64,000 nt of DNA, taken from assembly GCF_021347895.1 (NCBI RefSeq), contig NC_067130.1:31491823-31555822 (forward strand). The letters are read 5' to 3'. The notes under the pieces are model-generated. The model saw nothing but the letters and a program-made list of their open reading frames with translations. It was not told where the DNA came from and ran no database searches. Positions within the stretch are counted from its first letter, which is position 1, and each line of letters starts with the position of its first letter. The stretch is from Acanthochromis polyacanthus. Its lineage: Eukaryota > Chordata > Actinopteri > Pomacentridae. Shown here one piece after another: positions 1-11,925 of this stretch. A program made the translations under genes and the position numbers.

Positions 1-235
1 GAAGAAGGTGAAAAAGGAGGTTGAGCAAAACCAAAAACATGAAGAACAGGAAAAAGGAAAGCCACAAAAAGTGGAAGAAGTGAAGGAACTTTACGTAGGA
101 GGACGAGGAGGTAAAACGCAGAAGAAGGGAAGATGACAAACAAAACGGAAAAGGGTGACGAAAAGGAAACAGTGGAGGAGAAAGAGGAAGCAGGCATGAC
201 GTTGAGGAGGATGAAGATGTGGGTGGATTGGACTC
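1..235. repeat. Purine-rich low-complexity tract
   Basis: The plus strand is overwhelmingly A and G, with GAAGAAG and GAGGAGG runs, changing abruptly to mixed sequence after about 235. Decayed GAA/GGA simple repeat is the likely origin. Confidence 0.6.
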
Positions 236-329
236 CCTAACCTTCTCAATTAGCAGCCACCATTTTCGTACCTCTTCTTCTGCCTTCACTTTAGCCACTC
301 AATTCTTCTGCCGCACAACCGAACGCACC

Positions 330-800
330 ACGCTATAGTCCCAAAACAATTTATGTCGTCGCACGCTCACAGGCATAAACACACCGGCAGACACACACCG
401 CCGCCTCCCAGAATAAGCCGGCTGCCTCTAATTGGAGAGCTGTTTGTTGCCGAGAGGTGTTGAGCGCCGCTGTAATTGCCAGGCAGGCTGGTTGACGTTC
501 CCTGTCTCTTTATTTTTTAAGGGCCGGGTAATTAGGCTCGGTGACTGTGATTGTGCCGCCGCCGCCGTCGAGCGAACAGGTGTGGAGGAGCCGAAACACC
601 TCGCCGACGTCACAGACCGACCGCCGAGCGACAAGAAGAAGAAGAAGAAGAGGCTGTTCAGGAGGCCCGGAGCAGCGAGGTTCCACCTGAAGATGACGGA
701 GGAACCAGGATGGCATTCAGGAGGAGAGGAAGCGAACGGCAGGGAAAGAAAAGACACCTGTGAATAGAGCTAATAACTCAACAAGCTGTGTGAGGCTGAG
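330..800. promoter_or_regulatory. Candidate conserved regulatory block in tcf4 intron
   Basis: This is non-repetitive, balanced-composition DNA amid AT-rich sequence. It has several homeodomain-type cores (TAATTGG near 429, TAATTGCC near 472, GTAATTAGG near 529) and CpGs that have not decayed. The open frames across it have no family resemblance. Regulatory function is inferred only from texture and from the known density of conserved non-coding elements at vertebrate TCF4 loci. Confidence 0.35.
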
Positions 801-1219
801 CAGGAGCAGCGGTTCAGGCTAAATGCTAACACGCTCACAGCGACAATGCTAATAGTCTGATGTACAAGCATAAGGTTCAACATGTTCGTAGGGATTTGGT
901 CATAAAACGTGAAGAATTAAAGAGTAAATTTGGGCTGGACAGTGGTACAAGATGTAAACTGAAGGGATCAGTGAGGTTCCTTTACCACAAATTGGATGTT
1001 TCCATACCATAAAACTGGATTTTTGAATATGTTTTGAAGGTAACATAACTTTGCTTTGCCCAGAAAACCAGAATTTCTGTCCCATCTTTAACGACACACC
1101 ATCAGTATCAGAATTAAGTTTTGATTTTTGTTGTTTACTTTGGTTTCTCAGAGGTAAATTTAATGTTTTAATATAAATTACAAAATCTGGATGACTGAAA
1201 GAATGTTTGGATGAGTTGT

Positions 1220-1640
1220 AACTTCTAAAGGAGGCTTAAAGTAAGCAGCTAAATTGGGAAATAACAACAGAAACTGACCAAAACTCCAACAAAATCAGGA
1301 TTTTCCACACAAATTCAGGAAAGAAAAAACAAACTAAAACCTGATATATTTGGGTTGAAGGAAACCAAAGCTAAGTGGCTAAATTGGGACAAAACAACAG
1401 AAATTGATCAAAACTCCAACAAAAACAGAATTTTCCTGACAAATTCATGATAAATTCAAACCAAAGCCGTAACCTTTGGAGTTGAAACTAGAAGGAAAAA
1501 CAAAAACTAATTAAATCCCGATATATTTGGGTTAAAATAACCCAAAGTTAAGTGGCTAAACTGGGACAAAACAACAGAAACTGACCTAAACTCCAATAAC
1601 ATCTCTGCTTTTCCGAGAAATTCACGATAAATTCAAACCA
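1220..1640. repeat. Irregular tandem repeat family A, block 1
   Basis: At least three diverged copies carry the ordered motifs AAGTGGCTAAA, ACAAAACAACAGAAA and CTGACC-AAACTCCAA-AAAATC, followed by TTTTCC. Copy spacing is 130-176 bp. The same family recurs at 3.7-5.05 and 6.35-7.08 kb, so these blocks are parts of one expanded and broken array. Confidence 0.75.
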
Positions 1641-3689
1641 AGCATAAAAACTACACAGCTTTGGGGAATATCTTTTCATTGTGACACATTTTTACATTAT
1701 AGAAGCTTGGTTAAGGTTTTGGACCAAAAGCATTTGGTTATGCTTTGGTAAAATGTCCTGGTTTGATCATATTTTACTACACAATTGAAGCGTCTCCTTC
1801 ATTTTCTAACCCCATCTAACATCTCATTGTTTGGCTGTAAAGAAGCGACAATGACGCAGTAGCATAGGTTGATTAGAAAAGTATTTGTAACAAACAAATG
1901 CAATCTAGCAGAAAATAAGAAGAGTCAATAATTGAGAATACAGTTTAACTGGAACGTAATTTTGTAGAGACTGGGTCACCTTTTTCCAATTTTTCAATTT
2001 TTCAGAGTTCTATTTCCATGACATGACAATGTAAAGCCTATCAGCTGAGCCTGAGAACCCTAAGGGACACTAATGAGCATGTGCAGTGGGCCACACTATC
2101 CACAGGTAACTTCTTTGGTTTTACGTGCCAGGTGAACAATTTCCATTCAAGTTAGTGCTATCAGGACTCCTTAATCAATCCCTATGTGGCACTGATTGGC
2201 AGCTGTTTTCCCAGACGGACAAACAAATGAGCCAATCAGGGCTCAGGGATTAAGAACGTGGCGACAATGGGAACAAAATGGCAACAAAATGCAAATCATA
2301 TGGACACAGACGTACAGAAGAGCCCCTTTTATAAAAATCTACAGTGTTAACATGTCCATATGGTGTGTTTTTTATAGACTGGAAGACACATCATGAGCAA
2401 AATTAACACTGCAGCTGCGTATTTCCACCTTAAATCTGTCATTCAGGGTTAACTAGTCTGATTCACTGGATGTAGGATGTGGTTAGAAATATGCATATTG
2501 TCATGTTCTTTGCCATCTCCAAGTAGTAGTCCACAACAAAGAAAGTTTCCAGTTTTGGAGAGGATTTTGAGAGTTTTTTTGTAGTTACACGTGTTTAATG
2601 ACAGTGTTCATCTCTCCACATGTAAATATTCTACCAAAATATATCCGAGTCATCACCTTAGCCCCGCCCACAACAACAACCATGATTGGTTTCAGGAAAT
2701 CCAACAACTCAGACAAGCAGAATGATAAACAAACCCAAGAAAAGCAATCTAGTCAGCTTGGATGTTGGGGTTTCTGCATCGTTACCCTTCTTCTGCACCA
2801 GTTTTACAGTTCAAACATATGACTGAATCATTCCAATATCACAAGTTGAAATAGCAGACTTATAGGCGAGCTGGTGTGCTCGAGCTGCACATTCTAAAGA
2901 AGATAATGATGCAGATTTGGATGTTGGCCATTTACAGGCAGGAAGGGATTATTTTCATACATAATTCTGATGCATGCAGATTGGAGGTTTTTAGGGGTTT
3001 AACCGATAACTGGACTTTAATTTGAGCTTTGTAAAACAACACCTGGTAACCTACACTTCCAAGTCAACTAACATGACCAGCTAACATGTAACAATGATCA
3101 AGTTAACCAAAGATGTGCAAAAAACCAAGTCAATTCTGCTCTATTTTGTTCTTATTTGCTCTCTGAAAAGGTAAAAAGAGCATTTGCTTATTTCGCCGTC
3201 TGTCTTCTGAACCACTCTGCACACTAATGACTGGTTTACTCTTTAAGCATACCAATCAGACAGGTAACCGGCTGCAGGTGTACAACAGATGCTTCTAAAA
3301 ACATTCACTTTTGACGCCAGCCAAAAGCTGACGAAGACCAGCAATTAAACGCCGCCACCGCGCCGACCTTTAGTCCACTTATGACAAAGTGCTTCACAAT
3401 GCAGCGAAACACTGCATCCAAAAACATCGCAGAAACTAAACCTGTCAAACACCTCGATTTTATTCAAGTGGCTCAATCTGACACTGGGTTAGAACAGTTC
3501 AAACTCAGAGTTTTTCTCTGAAATTATCAACACATTTGGAAACATGACCCAAAGCAAACTGCACCAAAACATGCTTTGGTAAAATAAGTTGGTTACTGTC
3601 AGAATATTGGCAATAAAATGCAACATTTTGCTTTCCTGTCACTAAAATCTTCAATTTTCAATCAAATTTGAACAAGATGACAAGTTATT

Positions 3690-5060
3690 TTGAGTAGAAA
3701 CTGGAAGAACAAACCAAACCCAACTAAACCCCAATATATCTGGGCTGAAGTAACCAAAGCTAGGTAGCTAAACCAGGACACAACAACAGAAAGTGATTGA
3801 AATTCCAACAAAAATAAGAAGCAAAGTTGATGTTTAAATCTGAAGCACTGAATGATAAACATAATCTAAACGTCAGATTAAACTACTTCTACCATGAAGA
3901 GCTTCAACACAAAACAAGTCAACACTGAAGAAAAGTCTATTTACAAGTGTCAAAAAATGATTTTCAATCAAATTTGAACAAAGTTACAAGTTTTTTTTAA
4001 TTGAAATTGGAGCCCCAATATTTTCAGTAAAACTAAATCAAAGCTAAGTAAAACTAAACTAGGGCACAACAACAGGATTCCAACAAATTCCAACAAAATT
4101 CAAACCAAACCTCTAAAAATTGGTTTGTTTTGGATGTAAGATAGATTTTAATCAATCAAAAAATCATGTGCGTCAATGACCACCTCATGAATCAATTCTA
4201 GATCTGTGCAGCAAGCTGGAAACTGGAAGAACAATCTAACTAAACCAGAACTTTAGTTGTTTGAGTTGAAAGTGGAAGGACAAACCAAACCAAACTACAG
4301 TCTGATATATTTGGGTTGAAGTAAACCAAAGCTAAGTGGCTAAACTGGTACAAAACAACAGAAACTGACCTAAGCTCAAATAAAATACATGCTTTTCAGA
4401 CAAAAGTCAAAGCAAAGCTTTAAAAGTTGGGTTTTCAGAGGTAAATTTAATGTTTTAATCATACATAAATCTATCTAACCCAGCCACCACCTCATTGAAC
4501 CAAACCAGATCTGTGCAACAAGGTGGAAACTGAAAGGAAAAACCAAAACAAACCAAAACCCACTGTATCTGGGTTGAAGAAAACTGAAATGAATTAGCTT
4601 AACTGGTACAAAACAACAGAACCTGACCTAAACTCCAATAAATTCTGAACTTTTAGACAAAATCAAGAAAAATGGAAAGCTATAACCTTTAAAAGTTGGT
4701 TTGTTGGAGGTAAATTAGATGTTTTAATCTTAACCTAAATGAATTACGTAATCTAGATGCTAGTTTTTAGCTTCGACTACAAAGAGAGCTTCCAGGGCAA
4801 ACAGCAATTGTTTGGAAGAAGAATCGACTACAAGTTTTTCTTCAGTAAAAATTGCAACCCCAATATATTTGGTAAAAGGAAACCGAAGCTAAGTAGCTCA
4901 ACCAACAAATAAAAACAGGACTTTCCGCACAAAATTCAAACCAAAGCTTTAAAAGTTGTGTTTTACGAGGCAAATGTAATGTTTTCATCAAACAAAAATC
5001 TGTCTAAACCAGCCACCACCTCATAAACCCAACCAGAACCCAACAAGCTGAAACCCGACC
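3690..5060. repeat. Irregular tandem repeat family A, block 2
   Basis: About five copies of the same unit as at 1.2 kb occur here, recognised by GGGTTGAAGTAAACCAAAGC, GCTAAGTGGCTAAACTGG, CAAAACAACAGAAACTGACC and TTAAAAGTTGG. Spacing here is about 260-295 bp, so units contain a longer variable segment than in block 1. Confidence 0.75.
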
Positions 5061-5206
5061 CACTTAACCAACAAACATCAGGAGGATCAATGGGAGCTTA
5101 AAGTCAAAAACAGTTAAACTAAAAACACACATTAAGTTAACAGGCCGGTTTACCATGACCTGATTTAACTGGATTATCAGAGTCCAAACTGGAAAACTAA
5201 TTCAAA

Positions 5207-5480
5207 CTCAGCAGCTCAGCACATCTCGTCTTCGGGGAAAACATATGGAGCTGCGACTCGGCGGCGAATCGGCCCGTCGAAGCAAGTGGCACGTCAATCT
5301 CCTGAGCTTTGAGAGGAAAAAAAACACACGAATCCACGGCGAGCACTCGCAGGCGCTAACCTTGAAATCACTGCCATTATTAGCGGAGTCATTATTAGCA
5401 TTAGAAAAGCAAATGGGGCTAATAATATTTGCCATTATGGCTAAAAACGCCTATTAATCCCTAATCCGCACCACAATTAA
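5207..5480. promoter_or_regulatory. Candidate conserved regulatory block with three ATTATTAGC motifs
   Basis: Within 51 bp the motif ATTATTAGC occurs at 5376 and 5391, and its reverse complement GCTAATAAT at 5418. Further TAAT cores follow to 5455. The block is non-repetitive and ends where repeat-like T-runs begin at 5498. Clusters of TAAT sites like this are typical of deeply conserved developmental enhancers. Function is inferred. Confidence 0.45.
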
Positions 5481-5559
5481 GAGCACGGTTGGCTGTTTTT
5501 TTTTTGTTTTTGTTTTTTTTCCCCTGTAAGTCATTCTGCATCGGCTTGCAGGGGAAACA

Positions 5560-6070
5560 AGACAATTTAGAGGCGGCAGAAGGTGGGAGGGTGGAGGTAT
5601 TAAGGCTCTCCATCTCTATTTTGAAAGCCGGGTTTGGTTTCTGAGTGACGGGCGGAACGGAGGCAGATTTGACTGAATAAAGACAAGAGGGCGGCGGTGG
5701 GGGCGTCGCTCGCCGCTCCGAAGAGCCTTATCTGTCTCGGTACAAGTGCATCAAATCAAACGGCAGAGGGGATATTATTAAAGCAGCCCCCTTTTTCCTC
5801 CGCTGTGAACTGTGACTTAATAAGCTATGCCAATTAGGGGAACAAAAATCCGGCGTGCCATCGGGCCTGTATCTGCCTTCGCCCAAATCTCTCTGCTAAT
5901 GCGTGAAGCTGGCTGGCAGAGGAGACGTTTATCTGGCTGTCTTTGGGTTTTATGACAAGAAAATAAAAGGAAGGAGGGAGAAAAATACAAAATAAGAGCG
6001 GCAGCATTGAAAGGAAAAGGCCTTGTGGTGTTCTGGCATGAAAAGATCGACACCGACCATGAAGTTCTAG
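5560..6070. promoter_or_regulatory. Candidate conserved regulatory block
   Basis: High-complexity DNA with CpGs and several transcription-factor-like cores: CTTATCTG (GATA type) near 5727, TAATAAG at 5819, CAATTAG at 5830, and CTAATGCGTG near 5895. It is unlike the repeat-rich DNA on both sides. There is no coding signal. Confidence 0.4.
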
Positions 6071-6349
6071 TAGGAACGTCTTTTTACCGCCTCGGTTGTT
6101 ACCTGAAAGATTGTCAGGACTCACTGTAGTCGTCAATTTGTGGCTAAAATATAAGCAAAACCTGCTTTCAGGCCCTGGACATGGGTTTGATACGTCAAGA
6201 ACTATGAGAATTCTGACCAAATAATGATTGTTTCTTTCAGATCATGTTTAAAATACTGAAGACACTAGAATAAATGAACTTTATAAAATAGTTTTAACTG
6301 GAATTTTTGATATTTTACAGATTTGAACAAGACTACAATTATTTTTCTT

Positions 6350-7090
6350 AAGTGAAACTGGAAGGAGAACCCAATGTTTTAGGGTTAAAGTCAATCAAAG
6401 ATATGTCAGTGGCTAAACTGGTACAAAACATTTTATTTCACAAGTCACTTCTTGCTGCCGTAACACGGGAAAATTCCCCTGACATGGGGAGTAATAAAGG
6501 ATTATCTTATCTTATCTTATCTTATCTTATCACAACGGAAACTGACCCAAACTCACATAAAATCTGAACTTTTTAGAGAACTTCAAGAAACTTCAAACCA
6601 AGGCTTTGGTTTTTTGAGTTGAAACTGGAAGGAAAAATCAAAGTAAACTAAACCCCAATGTATCTGGGTTAAAATAAACCAAAGCAAAGTAGCTAAACTG
6701 GTACAAAACAACAGAAACTGACTAAACTCCAATAAAATCTGACCTTTTCTGACAAAATCAGGATCAATTCAAACCAAAGCTTTAGTTTTTGAGGTAAAAC
6801 TATCAGGAAAAACCAGAACAAACTAAACCCCAGTGTATCTGGGTTGAAGTAAACCAAAGCTAAGCAGCTTAACTGGTGCAAAACAACAGAAACTGACCAA
6901 AACACTAACAAAATCCAAACTTTTTAGACAAAGTAAAACCAACGCTTTAAAAGTCACTTTGTTAAAGGGCAAGTTTAATGTTTAAATCAAACAAAAATCC
7001 ATCTAACCCAACGACCACCTCATAAAATCAAACCAGGTCTCTGCAACAAGCCGGAAACTGGAAGGAAAAACCAACCAAACTTGCATTTTT
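6350..7090. repeat. Irregular tandem repeat family A, block 3
   Basis: Three copies of the family A unit lie here (GGCTAAACTGG near 6412, 6687 and 6868). The first pair is 275 bp apart because about 100 bp of retroelement tail is inserted at 6431-6530. Removing it gives about 175 bp, close to the 181 bp spacing of the next pair. Confidence 0.75.
6431..6531 (+). mobile_element. 3' tail of a non-LTR retroelement with (CTTAT)n end
   Basis: The segment from CTTGCTGCCG (6451) through AATAAAGGATTATC to six CTTAT units matches the 3' ends seen on fish L2/CR1-like LINEs and the SINEs that borrow their tails. These end in a stem-forming region followed by short tandem repeats. Only about 100 bp is present, so the copy is extremely 5' truncated. 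It interrupts a family A repeat unit between GTACAAAAC and ACAACGGAAACTG. Confidence 0.65.
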
Positions 7091-7113
7091 TATTTTTAAA
7101 CTTCCCCAGGCAG

Positions 7114-7265
7114 ATCCTTGACACACCCTTAAACACAACAATAGTCTAGTTTTATTATCAATAAAGCCATAAATAGTAATAAACTGAGATATTTGGTTGG
7201 TTTTTATTCAAATTTCATGCAAATTTTGAAGAAATTTCAAGAAAGCAGCAAAAAAACAACTAATG
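7114..7265. repeat. Dispersed repeat, copy 1 of a pair
   Basis: This copy shares an ordered series of motifs with 9790-9935: CAGA-CCTTGACACACCCTTAA, AAACTGAGA-ATTTG, GGTTT-ATTCAA, GAAGAAATTTC and AAAGCAGCAAAAA. It resembles a fragment of an interspersed element, but I cannot name the family. Confidence 0.5.
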
Positions 7266-7599
7266 CACAAGTTATATTACAGTTTTTATGTTAAATTTAT
7301 TGGAAAATCTTCAAATTCTGCAACTCGGCAGCCAATTATTATGGGACTAGTTTGTTCAACTTAGTATTTTAGGTTTACTAAACTTGTTTTGTCAAGTTCT
7401 GTTAATAAACTCAGCTTGTTTTACAGTCATAAGACGAGCTAATTGATCAGCCAAACGTACATTTTTAAGGTAGTAGGATAACTTTTACATCTTGTATTCC
7501 AATTCTTGTTAATAATACTTGCTTTTAATTTACATTTTCCTCTTTTATTTTCCACTTTCTTTGTTTATTTTCTGCTCTGGAGCCGTTTCCTTCACATCT

Positions 7600-8400
7600 C
7601 GGCGGTAAAGACGTTGATATTTTGCCTTCCTGCCCCCAAAAACCTCCAACTCCCACCACCTCTAAATCCACACATTCACTTGTTAATTCGCACAATTCAC
7701 GGAAGAAAAAAATCCACTTTTCAAATCTCTCGCACACGTTTTTACGCTCGACATTTACGCTCGTCGGTTCTCGTCCAACATCGCTGACAGGGAGACAAAC
7801 GGCAAAACCAAACCAAAGGAAAAAAACCACACACACTGAAACCAGCCAAGACCTGAAATAGACGAGCGGTTTGACAGGCAGAGTGAAGCCGAGCGGCGGC
7901 TTCATCCAGGAGGAGATTAGAAAACACACACAGAGTTTGAAGTGTGCATTATCTTTCCAGGGATGATCCCAAAATAAACAACAACAACGGCGAAATCTCC
8001 CAATAATTAAAACGCCTAATCCACTTCCTGGTTGGTGATGACCGTGGGCTGAGCGTGTCAGCCGGGACTTTGTGTTCACACGCTTTTTTTAAAGGTGAAT
8101 TCTCGGCCAGGAAGCTTCAAAACCTGCAGATTTATTCGCGGGATTGTGTCGAAGGCTGTCGTTTCGGAGTTCAATCTGCACACGAGGACGTGTTTCGGGG
8201 GGGGGGAAATGTCACTCCTTATCCTCAAAAGCATCGGATAAACCCGATCCTGAGACGTATTTTTAGTGTGTTATTTTTAACGCAGCTTTCATCCGCCTCT
8301 CGTCCCTATTCCATCCTAATTTTGCCGTTGATGCTGCCTTCTGAAGCCCCGTTTGGCAACCAGCAGCTCTTTTCCACTGCATGAGGGGACAATTCTCCTA
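7600..8400. promoter_or_regulatory. Candidate conserved regulatory block
   Basis: This is mostly single-copy sequence with retained CpGs. Regulatory-like cores include CCCAATAATTAAAACGCC near 7998. It lies between an AT-rich repeat zone and the 8.5 kb tandem array. A 184-codon minus-strand open frame across 7525-8079 has no family signature, and its composition suggests chance. Confidence 0.35.
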
Positions 8401-8469
8401 GATATCCCTCTGTGGTGAAAGATCTGCTTGAAAACAGGAGATTAAATGTAAATCACTGCTTTAAATTCT

Positions 8470-9780
8470 CAGTATTCATTCAGATGTCATTCATATGGAT
8501 GTTAATCAGGTTTTCTGCCAGTTTTGGATTATTTAACCAAAAAAAAAAGTGGCTTCTTGCATTAGACGAGTGAAGTTTTAGAGTTTTTTGAATGAAAAGC
8601 CAGTTTATTCTTTCTAATATTAATTTGTAAGTGTGAAATCATGGCTTTAAACACTTAAAGGTGCAGAAATATGGAAGATTTTTGCAGTATTTCCAGTCGA
8701 ATTTTCCCTGTTTTAAATTGTTCTACTCAGAAAACCTTTGGCGTCTTACATTAGAAGACAAAAGTTTGAGGGTTTTGTAGGAGAAAGCCTGTTTTTTGTC
8801 TCTAATATTGATTTGAAGGCATCAAATCATGACTTTAAACACTTAAAGGTGCAGTGATGTAGAAAATATTTGCAATTTTTGCAATCTCAGCCAAACTTTT
8901 TGCCTGTTTCAGATTATTATACTTTAAAAAAACATGGTTTTTGTAGAGCTTTTTGGGGAATAAGCACGTTTTTCCCTCTAATTGTAATTTACAGGTGTCA
9001 AATCATGACTTTAAACACTTAAAGGTCCAGTGATGTAGAAAATATTTGCATTATTTTCAGTTTTAGTCAAACTTTTCGTCCCTTTTAAATAATTTTATTC
9101 AGAAAAAACTTGACTTTCTGCTTTAGATGACAAAAGTTTCAGAGTTTTGTAAGAGGAAAGTCTGTTTTTTTCCTTTAATATTGATTTGCAGGTGTCAAGT
9201 CATGACATTTTTGTCTATTTTAGATCATTGTATTACGACAAAACTTGGCTTCTTGCATTAGATGACAAAAGTTTCAGAGTTTTTTAGATGAAAGGCCGTT
9301 TTTTTCTCTGTAATATTGATGTACAGGTGTCAAAACATGACTTTAAACTGTTAGAGGTGCAGTAATGTGGAAGATATTGGCAATTTTTTCACTCAGGGAA
9401 TTTTTTTTGCCTTTATTAGATTATCTTACTTTTAAACACTTGGTTTCTACCATTAGATTTTAAAAGACTTTATAGTTTTGGAGAGTAAAAGTGTGTTTTT
9501 TCATCCTCATATTGCTCTGCGTGTCGCACATCATGATAATAACCAATAATGTGGAAAATATTTGCATTATTATCAGTCTCAGTCAAACTTTTTGCCCTTT
9601 TCAAACTATTTTATTCAGAAAAAAATCGACTTGTTGTGCTAAATGACAAAAGTTTAAGAGTTCTGAATGGTAAAAGTATGTTTTTCTTGATAATAATGTT
9701 TTGTATTTACAGTAATGTGGAAGATATTTGTGATATTTTTACTTGCAGTCCAGTTTATCGGCAGATTTCAACAACATAAA
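8470..9780. repeat. Tandem array, about 180 bp units, roughly seven copies
   Basis: The motif ATCATGACTTTAAACACTTAAAG recurs (in variants) near 8638, 8826, 9003, 9198, 9335 and 9530. Each is followed by GATGTAGAAAATATTTGCA, then AGTCAAACTTTTTGCC, ATGACAAAAGTTT and GTTTTTTTC-CTAATATTGATTTGCAGGTGTC. Units are 137-195 bp apart and heavily diverged, so the array is old. Confidence 0.85.
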
Positions 9781-9789
9781 GCAGCTCAG

Positions 9790-9935
9790 ACAGACCCTGA
9801 ACACCCTTAATCATGATTATAATCCACTTTTATTCATAACAAACTGAGACATTTGAGTGGGTTTCCATCCAACTTTGGTGTAAATTTGAAGCAAATTTCC
9901 AGAAAAGCAGCAAAAACCCCAACAAATTAACATCA
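9790..9935. repeat. Dispersed repeat, copy 2 of a pair
   Basis: Homologous to 7114-7265 in the same orientation. It includes AAACTGAGACATTTG, GGGTTTCCATCCAA and AGCAAATTTCCAGAAAAGCA. GGGTTTCCATCCAA is a string I associate with widespread teleost interspersed repeats, but the family is not identified. Confidence 0.5.
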
Positions 9936-10689
9936 CAAATGAGAAATGTTGCTTTTTTAGATCAAGATAACCAGTTTTTGGTGCTGATTCTTCAAGTAAG
10001 TTTCATTCCACCAGTACAGAAAAACGAGACGTTACTGAAAAACAAAAGAACTTATGGGAAATCTGGGTTTCTGATCATTTAAACTGAACAACGTTACAAC
10101 GTCCTCACAGCTCTGCAAAGGTCTGAAGTTTATATCTCTTTCTGTTTTTTAATCTTAAGGTCTCTATGGAGCATGGAAAGCCAAACCTGCTGACCTGAAT
10201 GCTTCACCTGTCTTTGAAAATTGGTGCTTCAGTACTAAGTTGATGTCACAACTCTGAAATCAAGCTGCAGATACCAAAGACACTGAACAATAACGGCAAC
10301 ACGTGGAAGGATGGTGACAAGTTCAGGTGCAAGTTTTCTGCAACAATAAAAAAAAACATCAAGAGTCGAGTTTGGAGATATTTTGATATTTTTAAAACTC
10401 AGATTTATCAAAGCAGCTAAAAGATAAAAACTCAGATCAGCACAACTGTAAGAATTTATGGTGAAAAAAACAAAATGACCTCAAAACAACATCTAGTGTC
10501 TGCTGCAGCAACGCTCCATGTTTTAACATCAGTAGGGTGTAATATAACCAGTCTGTCTTTATGTGAAGGTTTGAGTCTGTGTGCATCAGCAAAATACATG
10601 AGCAGCAGTTTTAATGCAATATTTAATGGGGTTTTTTTGTGGTGGCAATAACAAATTTGGGGTTGGGAATGGTGAATTTACTGGACGTT

Positions 10690-11465
10690 TCAGTCATACG
10701 CCTTGAAGGATGCAGCAAAATGTAACGTTTTCTATTCAGCAGGCCTCAGTGTCTCCTTAAATACAGCAGTTAGTGTTAGAAAAAAGGTTACAACTCTCCA
10801 AGAATCTGCAGAAATCAACTCTATCTTCATCCAACACCAAAGTCTGCTGTTGTAAATTCAGAAATGGTGCAAAATGGAGCTCAAATATCACAATTTCCAG
10901 CTGGGTCGAAATGTTTTAATTTAGGTTTTGCACTCAGCAGGTCAAGCATCCTCCTTTAGCGTCGCTTCATGTGCAAACTGGCTGTGTTTAAAGGTGAAAA
11001 AAGGTTGCAGCTCTGTGAAAGCTTCAGAATCTTCCCTAACTTTCAGTGTACAAACAGTGTAAGATGAATTGTATGAAACAAAGCGTAGCTCAAATATCAC
11101 AATTTCCAACTGGGTCGAAATGTTTAAAGTTTGCATTTTGCATTCAGCAGGTCAGACGTCCTGCCTTAGAGTCTTCTTAAATACAAACTGGCTGCATTCA
11201 GAGCAGCAAAAAGCTGCAGAAACCTTCCATCATTTCATGCAAAGCAAAGTTTGCTGTTGTAAGATCATACATATATCAACTGGGAGTAAATAACTTCAAC
11301 CACATAGTGCACAAATATCACATTTCGCACTCAGCAGCTCAAACTTCCAGCCTCAGAGTCTCCTTAAATACAAACTGGCTGCATATAGAAGAAGAAGCAA
11401 GAAGCTGCAGAAACCATCTCTTCCTTCTTCTTCTTCTTCCATCCTGCTGTCATAAAATCCTGAGG
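10690..11465. repeat. Tandem array, about 210 bp units, four copies
   Basis: CTCAAATATCACAATTTCCA occurs at 10880 and 11089 (209 bp apart), with a third variant near 11309. Each unit continues with GGGTCGAAATGTTT, CA(T/C)TCAGCAGGTCA, AGAGTCTCCTTAAATACAAA and CTGGCTGCAT. The first unit starts at about 10690 and lacks the leading motif. Confidence 0.85.
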
Positions 11466-11474
11466 ATGCACCAC

Positions 11475-11745
11475 TTGACAGCAGCAGAGTGTGGATGGAA
11501 GATTTCAAACACATCAAAGCGTGTTCTGGAAAACACCGACTCGTCAACCGAAGCCCCGAGTTTTAACCCGAAGCGATCAGACCTCGCTCGGTGTCGGTGC
11601 GTCCCGTCCTGCGGCCTCGCCCCAGCCTTTGGAAACCGCTGCTCTCGTGGCTGCGTGGGTCTATAGAGTTCTAATTAGCTGCATTCACAAACAGCACCAG
11701 GCTCATCAAAATGCCGAGGCCTGCAGAAAGCCACAGCAGGGGTGA
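11475..11745. promoter_or_regulatory. Candidate conserved regulatory block
   Basis: Single-copy, CpG-retaining DNA between the 210 bp array and a GT-rich stretch. It includes TTCTAATTAGCTGCATTCAC at 11668-11687, a perfect homeodomain palindrome core (TAATTA). There is no coding signature in any frame. Confidence 0.4.
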
Positions 11746-11749
11746 GCCG

Positions 11750-11825
11750 AGCGAGAGTGTGTGTGTGTGTCAGTGTGTGTGTGTGCAGGAAACAGTGTGA
11801 TTTGTGTAATGGTGTGTGTGTGACA
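11750..11825. repeat. Interrupted (GT)n microsatellite
   Basis: Runs of GT at 11756-11770, 11774-11784 and 11812-11821, separated by CA, GCAGG and similar interruptions. Confidence 0.8.
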
Positions 11826-11925
11826 CTACTGTGTGTTCAAAAGGAAAAAACAACAATCCCGATACGAAGATGCACATCGAAGCAGCAGCGACTAACAACC
11901 GCTACAAATTCTACAAACCGGGCCT

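Noticed and set aside
7525..8079. 184-codon minus-strand open frame, the longest in the window
   Set aside because: No recognisable motif, no splice context, and it overlaps antisense frames of similar length. Likely chance.
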